Shown here in pieces: positions 48,915-56,177 of a stretch of DNA of 64,000 nucleotides. The stretch's first letter is position 1; each line of letters begins with the position of its first letter. Where the stretch lies: assembly GCA_023417935.1 (NCBI GenBank), contig JAEZDY010000026.1:1-64000 (forward strand). Direction: 5' to 3'. Position numbers and translations under genes: made by a program. Below the pieces are notes generated by a model. The model was not told the origin of the DNA, did no database searches, and saw nothing but the letters and a program-made list of their open reading frames with translations. This DNA is from Bacteroidota bacterium (GTDB lineage: Bacteria > Bacteroidota > Bacteroidia > Bacteroidales > Lentimicrobiaceae).

Positions 48915-49604
48915 TTACCAGTCCTTTTCTAGCTGGACAGGAACTTGTTTTACTTTCTTTTTATTGACCTTGTCCATCGTTTTTTGTTCGTCATTATTTA
49001 AAGCCTGAAGCATCCTTTCAGCGTCTTTCTTTGAAAGCTGAGCTTTTTGCTGTTGATCACTATCTTCGTTTTCTTGCTGATCACCTGAATCAGGTTGTGA
49101 CTTCTGCTCTTGCTTGTCGTTTTTATCCTTATTGTCTTTGTTATCTTTCTGGCTTTGTTGATTCTGTTGCTGTTGCTGCATTTTATTTAATGCATAACTA
49201 AGGTTGTACCGGGTATCCTCGTCGGCAGGGTTTAATCTCAGTGCTTGTTTATAAGCTTCAATAGCCTCCGGGTACTTCTCACCTTTAAGTAAGGAATTGC
49301 CCAGGTTATGAAATGCAGCCGACTGTCGGTTCTTATGTTGTGGATTTATTTTTCCTAAGGTAGCATTGTAGTTGTTCGCAGCTTCCTCATAGTTTTCTTG
49401 TTTATATAATGAGTTGCCCAGATTATATGACCCTTTAACTGACCTTGGTTCTTTTTCCAAAGCCTTTCTGTATGCTATTTCAGCATCTTTATATTTACCA
49501 TCCTGGTATAAACTATTGCCCTTACGCACCACCTTATTCTCTTGCTGAGAGAACGAAGGTAAAACTGTTATGAACATTAGCAGAATAACAAGTATGAGTT
49601 TCAT
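48915..49604 (-). CDS. batC: BatC: TPR protein of the Bat operon
   Basis: This 229-residue protein has a signal peptide (MKLILVILLMFITVLPSFS), three TPR repeats (about 25-145; GNSLYQDGKYKDAEIAYRKALEKEPRSVKGSYNLGNSLYK and following), and a Q/N/D/K-rich low-complexity tail (QQQQQNQQSQKDNKDNKDKND), ending in a lysine-rich segment. Its ATG overlaps the batB stop by four bases (ATGA), indicating translational coupling. Confidence 0.88.
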   Translation of the reverse strand: MKLILVILLMFITVLPSFSQQENKVVRKGNSLYQDGKYKDAEIAYRKALEKEPRSVKGSYNLGNSLYKQENYEEAANNYNATLGKINPQHKNRQSAAFHNLGNSLLKGEKYPEAIEAYKQALRLNPADEDTRYNLSYALNKMQQQQQNQQSQKDNKDNKDKNDKQEQKSQPDSGDQQENEDSDQQQKAQLSKKDAERMLQALNNDEQKTMDKVNKKKVKQVPVQLEKDW

Positions 49605-50644
49605 TTCTTTACTGAGTTTGGATTCAGGATTGCTAATTTATCACCTAAACGACTTTTTCGTTCATTAATTATATAATTTAATAAGAGCAGAAACATTGCA
49701 ATGGCAATAAAGTATTGAAATCTATCCTCATAATCAGAATAGCTCTTTACATCATAAGTATTTTCTTCGAGTCGCTTAATTTCATCAAATATACGATTAA
49801 GACCTATTTGAGACGTACTTGCCCTGACGTATATTCCTTTTCCTGCATCGGCAATTTGCTGGAGCATTGTTTCATCAAGCCTGGTTATTACTGTTGAACC
49901 TGACTTGTCCTTTCTGAACCCGGTTACCTGACCATTTCGGTATGTAGGTATTGGAGCGCCTTCAGCGAGACCTAAACCTATGGTGAAAACCCTTATTCCT
50001 TTTTCTGCAGCTTCGGTTACTTTTTTTAATGCTTCTTCATCATGCGTTTCGCCGTCAGTGATGATAATAATTGCTTTGCCAGATTTTTCAACATTGAATG
50101 CTGACATAGCCGTTTCAATTGCTTTGCCAATTGAAGTTCCCTGCACAGGGACCATATCAGTTGAAACTGTAGAAAGCATAAGTTTGGCAGCTGTGTAGTC
50201 GGTAGTTATTGGCAGTTGTGTATATGCTTTCCCGGCAAACACTACCAATCCAATCCGGTCATTTTCCAGATCATCAACCAACCGGTTAATTGATTGCTTT
50301 GCACGCTCCAGTCTGTTTGGTTTAATATCCTGGGCTAACATACTGTTTGATACATCCAGTGCAATAACAATGTCTATACCTTTACGCTTAACTTTTTCAA
50401 GCTGTGAGCCAATTTGAGGGTTGGCTAGTGCTACCAGAATTGAAGCAAATGTTAATAATGTTAATAGGAATTTAAAGTGACTTCTCCACCCTGATCTGTA
50501 TGGCATAAGTAAACCGGTAACACTGGCATCACCAAGTCGTTTAGCAGCTTTCCTCTTCCACTGGATATATAATAGATATAGTACCACCAGTATGGGTAGT
50601 AACCATAGAAAATTTAAATATTCAGGATGTTCGAATCTAAACAT
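49601..50644 (-). CDS. batB: BatB: membrane-anchored von Willebrand factor A protein
   Basis: This 347-residue protein has two N-terminal helices (about 11-30 and 58-75), a VWA domain (about 88-280), and a C-terminal helix (about 310-330). The metal-binding MIDAS motif DVSNSML is at about 96, and the TDGETHDE segment at about 197. VWA domains bind partners through a metal ion; in the Bat system BatA and BatB are thought to form a complex in the membrane. It is 20 bases downstream of batA and overlaps batC. Confidence 0.9.
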   Translation of the reverse strand: MFRFEHPEYLNFLWLLPILVVLYLLYIQWKRKAAKRLGDASVTGLLMPYRSGWRSHFKFLLTLLTFASILVALANPQIGSQLEKVKRKGIDIVIALDVSNSMLAQDIKPNRLERAKQSINRLVDDLENDRIGLVVFAGKAYTQLPITTDYTAAKLMLSTVSTDMVPVQGTSIGKAIETAMSAFNVEKSGKAIIIITDGETHDEEALKKVTEAAEKGIRVFTIGLGLAEGAPIPTYRNGQVTGFRKDKSGSTVITRLDETMLQQIADAGKGIYVRASTSQIGLNRIFDEIKRLEENTYDVKSYSDYEDRFQYFIAIAMFLLLLNYIINERKSRLGDKLAILNPNSVKK

Positions 50645-50664
50645 ATCGTTTTTCCTTCTGAATT

Positions 50665-51660
50665 TTATGGATATCTCCGTAAAACAGTTAATGATAAAAC
50701 CACATCGAGTAATAGAATTGCGAGAGCAGCAATTGCAAAGGGCAAAAACTCTTCCCTTTTCTTCTTGAATTCAGTAACATCAATTTTAGACTTCTCAAGT
50801 TGATCAATCTCGCGGTATATCTCTTCAAGTTTTCTTTTATCCGTCGCTCTAAAATACTTACCACCCGTCATATCAGCAATCTGCCCAAGTAATTTTTCAT
50901 CAATTCTTACCTCAACCTGTTGGTATTGCAACCCAAAAGGTGTATCAAAAGGGTAGGGGGCGGTACCAATTGTTCCAACACCTATTGTATATACTCTCAA
51001 TCCATATACTTTGGCAATTTCAGCAGCTGACAGTGGATCAATAAAACCGCGGTTGTTTTCACCATCAGTCAGTAATATAATGACCTTGCTCACAGCCTGG
51101 CTATCTTTTAGCCTGTTAACTGCAGTGCCCAGTCCGTCACCAATGGCAGTACCATCTTCAATCATACCACTTTTAACTTCCTCAATAAGTGTAAGCAGCA
51201 CTCCATGATCAGTTGTCAGAGGGCATTGAGTGAAACTTTCACCACTAAATACGATCAACCCGATCCTGTCGCTGAATCTACCCTTGATAAAATCTTTGGC
51301 AACATCCTTAGAAGCCTCTAACCGGTTGGGTTTAAAATCTTCTGCTAACATGCTTGTAGAAATATCCATTGCCATAATAATGTCAATTCCTTCAACGCTA
51401 ACATCCTGGCGTGAAGATGTTGATTGGGGTCTTGCGAGTGCAACAACCAGCAGAGCCCAAACAAGTAAGCGCATCAACCAGGTTGAATACATAACATATT
51501 CTTTCCATCGTCTCCTGTTTTTTGGAAAAATAGAGAGATCAGAGATCTGGAATGTTGGATAACTTCTGGATCCCCTTAACCAATACCATGCTATTGCTGC
51601 CGGAATCAACAGTAGCAGATAAAAAGCTTCAGGATTTGCAAATTTCAAATGCTCAAACAT
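50665..51660 (-). CDS. batA: BatA: membrane-anchored von Willebrand factor A protein
   Basis: This 331-residue paralogue of BatB has two N-terminal helices (about 13-28 and 62-77), a VWA domain with MIDAS motif DISTSML (about 96) and TDGENNRG (about 195), and a C-terminal helix (about 310-330). BatA and BatB share the pattern AEDFKPNRLEASK / AQDIKPNRLERAK right after MIDAS, which shows they are duplicates. It starts four bases... only two bases after the upstream helper gene ends, inside one operon. Confidence 0.9.
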   Translation of the reverse strand: MFEHLKFANPEAFYLLLLIPAAIAWYWLRGSRSYPTFQISDLSIFPKNRRRWKEYVMYSTWLMRLLVWALLVVALARPQSTSSRQDVSVEGIDIIMAMDISTSMLAEDFKPNRLEASKDVAKDFIKGRFSDRIGLIVFSGESFTQCPLTTDHGVLLTLIEEVKSGMIEDGTAIGDGLGTAVNRLKDSQAVSKVIILLTDGENNRGFIDPLSAAEIAKVYGLRVYTIGVGTIGTAPYPFDTPFGLQYQQVEVRIDEKLLGQIADMTGGKYFRATDKRKLEEIYREIDQLEKSKIDVTEFKKKREEFLPFAIAALAILLLDVVLSLTVLRRYP

Positions 51661-51662
51661 AA

Positions 51663-52640
51663 TTATTCCGGTTTGTTTTCTTTAAAACGTTTATCTTCCA
51701 CAAGTTGAGGGATAGTGCTATTCACTATCTCATATCCATATATGATACTCTGCTCGTTTTCATAATCCCCTGGTTGCGCTTTAGCAAACTTGGCCATATC
51801 GGACAGAATTAATAATTCACGCAGGTGTCTTTCTGCCGGCAGTTCATTAATATGCTGTTTCATAGCATCAAGTATTTCAGATGATGTCATTTCGGCAGCG
51901 TTAACATTATACCTGAGTTCAAAGTATTCTCTTAGGATGTCAGTAAGTCGGGTATAATATTCCTTTATATCACCTTTTTCCCACATCTTTTCCGACTTTA
52001 ATAAATCAAGTTTATTCAAAGCAACTTCCCAGGCAGGTATCCTAATTTTAGGTTGCGGTTTATCAATCGGTTTTGCTTTTCTCTTTTTCAGGTAATAAAG
52101 CGTAAAATAGATCAGCAGGCCAAGAAAAAGCAAGACTGCAAGCCATGGAATAATTTCAGCAAAGGTTAAGGGTGCCTTGAATATCGGCTTTATATCCTTT
52201 ATATCTGCGGAGGGATCGACTTTAATCTTGAAAACCTCAAACAATACAGGCTCTGTTTTAATTGTTTGAGCTGGGGCACCGTTTTTAACAACATCAAATG
52301 AAAATGGGGGCATAACAATAAACCCGGTATCAAATGATGTGATACTAACTATTTGTTTCAATAATTGATTGCCGGTTTCTTCATCTGTTATTGTATCAAT
52401 TTTTGATGTAGACAGAATTTCAAGCGATCGGGTAATAGTGTCTTTAAAAACCGGCCAATTAACAACGTCACCCTTGTTAAACGGAACTTCAATAGTTAAA
52501 TCAATTTTACCTCCAATTGGAAACCTTGTTGAATCAGCTTTTATGGTTTGAGCTATCGACGTATTAATTGAAACCAATTGAAAGATAAGAAACAGGGATA
52601 TCAGTACTCTTCCACAAATGTGCTTGATGTAGTATTCCAT
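51663..52640 (-). CDS. BatD-like helper protein of the Bat operon, single-helix membrane protein
   Basis: The 325-residue protein has a signal peptide (about 1-30), a periplasmic domain, one helix (about 165-185, WLAVLLFLGLLIYFTLYYL), and a cytosolic part with LREYFELRYNVNAAEMTSSEIL (about 240). The latter helical segment is also seen in the C-terminal tail of BatD-type proteins. It resembles the DUF4381-like genes found between the DUF58 and batA genes in Bacteroidota. No precise role is known. Spacing to batA is two bases; to DUF58, 13 bases. Confidence 0.78.
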   Translation of the reverse strand: MEYYIKHICGRVLISLFLIFQLVSINTSIAQTIKADSTRFPIGGKIDLTIEVPFNKGDVVNWPVFKDTITRSLEILSTSKIDTITDEETGNQLLKQIVSITSFDTGFIVMPPFSFDVVKNGAPAQTIKTEPVLFEVFKIKVDPSADIKDIKPIFKAPLTFAEIIPWLAVLLFLGLLIYFTLYYLKKRKAKPIDKPQPKIRIPAWEVALNKLDLLKSEKMWEKGDIKEYYTRLTDILREYFELRYNVNAAEMTSSEILDAMKQHINELPAERHLRELLILSDMAKFAKAQPGDYENEQSIIYGYEIVNSTIPQLVEDKRFKENKPE

Positions 52641-52653
52641 AGTGTTTTTCGTG

Positions 52654-53529
52654 TTACCTCCTGGCTTCTCTCGATTTAAATAGGTTTAACAAAGGTTTTA
52701 CATAATCCTGCCCGGTATAAATACGGGCATAATCAACACCACTTTTTTTAAATGTACTCTCCAGAGCCGCCATTCTAGCTCTTGACTTTCTACTGAATTC
52801 ATCCTGAAGCTTCTTGTTTGAAGTGTCGATCCATAAACTCTTGCCTAATTCTTTGCTGTAAACTTGCATAAGTCCGGTATCGGGAAGTTTAATTTCACTA
52901 GGATCGTAAACCTGTAATGCCACGAGGTCATGCTTTCTACCAGCAATTTTCATTGCATTCTCAAAGTTATTGTCAATAAAATCAGACAGCATGAATGCTG
53001 TACACCTTTTCTTCATTGCATTGGTAAGAAACCTAAGAGCTTCAGCAATATTGGTTTTTTGGCTTCTGGGCTTAAAATCAACAAGCTCTCTGATAATTCT
53101 AAGTATATGAGTAAGACCTTTTTGTGGAGGAATGAATTTTTCAATCTGGTCACTGAAGAATATGATACCTACCTTATCATTATTATGAATAGCGGAGAAA
53201 GCAATAAGGGCTGATATTTCAGTCATTAAGTCTTCTTTCAGCTGTTTGCGGGTACCATATTCATTTGATCCACTTACATCTACAAGCAACATCACAGTTA
53301 GTTCCCTCTCTTCATCAAATATCTTGATATAAGGGTGGTTAAACCTGGCAGTTACGTTCCAGTCAATGTTCCTGATATCATCTCCGTATTGATATTCCCT
53401 CACTTCACTAAATGCCATTCCCCGACCTTTAAAGGCACTATGGTATTCTCCCGAAAAGATCTGGTTTGACAGCCCCCGTGATTTAATTTCAATCTTACGT
53501 ACTTTCTTAAGAATATCAGTAGTTTCCAT
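52654..53529 (-). CDS. DUF58 domain protein of the MoxR-Bat operon
   Basis: The 291-residue cytosolic protein has the DUF58 signature FSEVREYQYGDDIRNIDWNVTAR (about 40) and a following VWA-like region (MLLVDVSGS about 82; IALR...). DUF58 proteins accompany MoxR AAA+ ATPases. Together they are proposed to act as chaperones for metal insertion or for the maturation of Bat components. It lies 87 bases after moxR and 13 before the helper gene. Confidence 0.9.
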   Translation of the reverse strand: METTDILKKVRKIEIKSRGLSNQIFSGEYHSAFKGRGMAFSEVREYQYGDDIRNIDWNVTARFNHPYIKIFDEERELTVMLLVDVSGSNEYGTRKQLKEDLMTEISALIAFSAIHNNDKVGIIFFSDQIEKFIPPQKGLTHILRIIRELVDFKPRSQKTNIAEALRFLTNAMKKRCTAFMLSDFIDNNFENAMKIAGRKHDLVALQVYDPSEIKLPDTGLMQVYSKELGKSLWIDTSNKKLQDEFSRKSRARMAALESTFKKSGVDYARIYTGQDYVKPLLNLFKSREARR

Positions 53530-53616
53530 GATCTTAATTCAATTCTCATTAAAACATTCTATGCAAAAATCAAATTAGTGCTGGTTTATAACCATGCAAC
53601 TAATAAGAATTGTTTT

Positions 53617-54609
53617 CTATGGAACTTCAACTGTATTTAAAATCTCATTAATAATTTCGTTGGTTGTTACATTCTCAGCTTCAGCCTCGTATGTAAGCCC
53701 AATCCTATGCCTAAGGACATCATGGGCAATTGCTCGTACGTCTTCAGGTATTACGTATCCTCTTCGTTTAATAAATGCGTAAGCTTTAGCAGCAAGAGCA
53801 AGGTTAATACTAGCCCGGGGTGACGCACCATAAGATATCAGGCTGGTAAATTTTTTAAGTTTGTTATCTGCAGGGTACCTTGTTGAGAAAACAATGTCAG
53901 TAATGTAATTTTCAATCTTTTCGTCAAGATATACTTCACGTGTGAGATTCCTTGCTTTTATGATTTGATCAGGGGTAATAATGGTATTGGTGACAGGTTG
54001 AGTTTCGTTCATATTCTGACGCATGATGAGCTTTTCCTCTTCCCTTGAAGGATAACCTATGATCACTTTTAGCATGAACCTGTCAACCTGTGCTTCTGGC
54101 AGGGGATAGGTACCTTCCTGCTCTATTGGATTTTGAGTTGCTAACACAAGAAAAGGTTCCGCAAGAGGGTAAGTATTTTCACCAATAGTTACCTGCCTCT
54201 CCTGCATTGCTTCAAGCAACGCACTTTGAACTTTTGCAGGTGACCTGTTGATCTCATCTGCTAGAATGAAGTTAGCAAATATAGGACCTTTTTTAACTGT
54301 AAACTCTTCACGCTTCTGGCTGTATATCATTGTTCCTGTTAAATCGGCAGGTAATAAATCGGGCGTGAACTGTATACGACTGAACTTTGCATCAATGATA
54401 TTTGCCAGGGATTTAATTGCTAATGTCTTCGCAAGACCGGGAACGCCTTCAAGCAAGATATGACCGTTTGAAAGTAATCCAATGAGCAAACGCTCTACCA
54501 TGTGGCGCTGCCCAACAATTACCCGGTGCATCTCCATGTCAATTAAATCAATGAAGGCGCTTTCTTTTTGGATTCGTTCATTTAATTGTTTGATATCAGT
54601 CTCGATCAT
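53617..54609 (-). CDS. MoxR family AAA+ ATPase
   Basis: This 330-residue ATPase has Walker A GVPGLAKT (55-62), Walker B FILADEINR (about 115), with the MoxR-specific ALLEAMQERQVTIG that follows, sensor 1 LATQNPIEQEGTYPLPEAQ, and the C-terminal helical lid. MoxR proteins act as chaperones and remodelers. It is the first gene of the Bat operon and has its own -7 element 15 bp before the start codon. It is cotranscribed with DUF58 and the Bat genes. Confidence 0.94.
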   Translation of the reverse strand: MIETDIKQLNERIQKESAFIDLIDMEMHRVIVGQRHMVERLLIGLLSNGHILLEGVPGLAKTLAIKSLANIIDAKFSRIQFTPDLLPADLTGTMIYSQKREEFTVKKGPIFANFILADEINRSPAKVQSALLEAMQERQVTIGENTYPLAEPFLVLATQNPIEQEGTYPLPEAQVDRFMLKVIIGYPSREEEKLIMRQNMNETQPVTNTIITPDQIIKARNLTREVYLDEKIENYITDIVFSTRYPADNKLKKFTSLISYGASPRASINLALAAKAYAFIKRRGYVIPEDVRAIAHDVLRHRIGLTYEAEAENVTTNEIINEILNTVEVP

Positions 54610-54623
54610 AGGTGTTTTTTTTG

Positions 54624-54631
54624 CAAAAATA
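54624..54631 (-). promoter_or_regulatory. -7 element (TATTTTTG) of the Bat operon
   Basis: On the minus strand TATTTTTG matches TAnnTTTG and ends 14 bases before the moxR ATG. The 5' untranslated leader would be very short. No -33 box is clear. Confidence 0.45.
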
Positions 54632-54705
54632 CCACTACAAGACCGATATGCGAGAAACTGTGCTGTTAAAAATTGTTAAAGAGCAATATATGATTTCTCC
54701 AACGA

Positions 54706-55899
54706 TTAAAGATTTAATTTAATTCTAATATCCTTAGGTACAGCATCTTTATGAACCATGATGGCTATTGTGTTTAAACGCAAAAATGATTCTGACATGT
54801 TAAGAACACCCCCATGGTCATTACTTTTATCTGACCATGAGTTCTTTGTAATGAAATAATCTTTGCCGGTTTGGTCTTTTACCAGACCTACCAAATGCAT
54901 CAGGTGATCATCGGTAGCCTGGAAATTATTGAATGCTTCCTGCCTCATTTCCTGCGTAATAGTCTTTTCAACTCTGATTTCCTTGAAATTATATACTAAC
55001 TCAGCCCGTTCCTTTTCACTCATTTGTTCCCATTTTGACATCTCGGTACCTGTTGGTAATATCGGTAGCATCTCAGGGATAATAGCCAGACCATTCTTAT
55101 GTGAAAATCCTCTATCGCTTACATCACCATCCCAACAAACAGTATATCCGCTCTGAAGTGAATGTTTTATAATTCTAATCATGTCATCTAAAGGAACATT
55201 GAAGTAGCTGCTTGATGACCAATTATCAGGTATTTCTAAAACAAAAGATGAGTAAAAGGGGTGATGGGTGTATGAAGTTATTTCAATATAGTCATCGGGA
55301 TTCAAACCCATATTGTTTAATGTAACGGGATTGTTGGTTAAACTAACGACATCCTTATTCCCCGGAATTTCACCGAGATAGGAATTGAGGATAGATCTAT
55401 ATGCTACAGGCCACACGGGTGAAAGTTTTCCACTTTTATTACTTACAACCGACTTTAAGAATCCTTCAAGAACAGCATCTAGTTCTCCATGATCGTGTTT
55501 ATTTTCACCTTCATAAAGACCTGGATATTTTACCTGATCAACCAAACCATGTTTTCTCATGATATCAATAACATCATGTGCCTGGCCGCCAGGTCCAAAA
55601 TTAGATGCCCCGTGGTACCTTACATAGCGTTCAGCCTTTTTAACATAAGTATGATGCACAAAAAACATCTCAGATAAATCAATTGTGCCCTTGCCAATAC
55701 GTAACAGTTCCGACTCAAGAAAGGAAACTGTTGCAAAACTCCAGCAAGTGCCACTTTTAAACTGGTCTTTTACAGGGGTATATCCGAGTTCAATTGCCTT
55801 GGTGAAACTATAAGATTCAGTGTGTGCGGAATCCTGTGATAGTGCTGCTTTTGAGGTGATTATCAGAACGATGATCAATAAAGAATTTAAGTATTTCAT
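54706..55899 (-). CDS. Secreted C1-family (bleomycin hydrolase/PepC-like) cysteine peptidase
   Basis: The 397-residue protein has a signal peptide (MKYLNSLLIIVLIITSKAALS) and then a papain-like fold. The catalytic cysteine is Cys52 in KSGTCWSFATV, the oxyanion glutamine is in the preceding KDQFKSG, the histidine in DDHLMHLVG (about 341), and the asparagine in ITKNSWSD (about 360). The length and arrangement fit the C1B aminopeptidase group (PepC and bleomycin hydrolase), in which the usual enzymes are cytosolic hexamers; this one is exported. It is a monocistron with a -7 element. Confidence 0.9.
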   Translation of the reverse strand: MKYLNSLLIIVLIITSKAALSQDSAHTESYSFTKAIELGYTPVKDQFKSGTCWSFATVSFLESELLRIGKGTIDLSEMFFVHHTYVKKAERYVRYHGASNFGPGGQAHDVIDIMRKHGLVDQVKYPGLYEGENKHDHGELDAVLEGFLKSVVSNKSGKLSPVWPVAYRSILNSYLGEIPGNKDVVSLTNNPVTLNNMGLNPDDYIEITSYTHHPFYSSFVLEIPDNWSSSSYFNVPLDDMIRIIKHSLQSGYTVCWDGDVSDRGFSHKNGLAIIPEMLPILPTGTEMSKWEQMSEKERAELVYNFKEIRVEKTITQEMRQEAFNNFQATDDHLMHLVGLVKDQTGKDYFITKNSWSDKSNDHGGVLNMSESFLRLNTIAIMVHKDAVPKDIRIKLNL

Positions 55900-55921
55900 G
55901 CTCCATATTTTAATGAGACTA

Positions 55922-55929
55922 CAAAGCTA
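55922..55929 (-). promoter_or_regulatory. -7 element (TAGCTTTG) of the C1 peptidase gene
   Basis: On the minus strand TAGCTTTG matches TAnnTTTG, 22 bp ahead of the ATG at 55899. TTTG at 55941-55944 is only 11 bases upstream, too close for the usual -33 box. Confidence 0.42.
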
Positions 55930-56006
55930 TAAAACACTATCAAAACACGATAAAATTCTTTTGAAAAAATACATTGTAAAGTAGATAAAATTGCAAACCA
56001 TTTTTA

Positions 56007-56014
56007 TACCTTTG
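56007..56014 (+). promoter_or_regulatory. -7 element (TACCTTTG) with a long 5' leader before the 893-residue protein
   Basis: TACCTTTG matches TAnnTTTG and lies 163 bp before the ATG at 56178. If used, the transcript has a leader of about 155 bases, longer than for other genes in the window. The leader shows no clear riboswitch-type structure. Confidence 0.4.
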
Positions 56015-56177
56015 CCGTGCTGAGGGAGAAGACTATCAGTCTACATTACGAGGTTAGGCACTATCATTTGCTTGTACTATAAAAAAAGGCATTTGGTATT
56101 GCATATATTGTAAATTGATGTAACTTGTGCCGCTCTATTACGCGCTATAACATTAAATTTTAATAAACTAAAATTAT

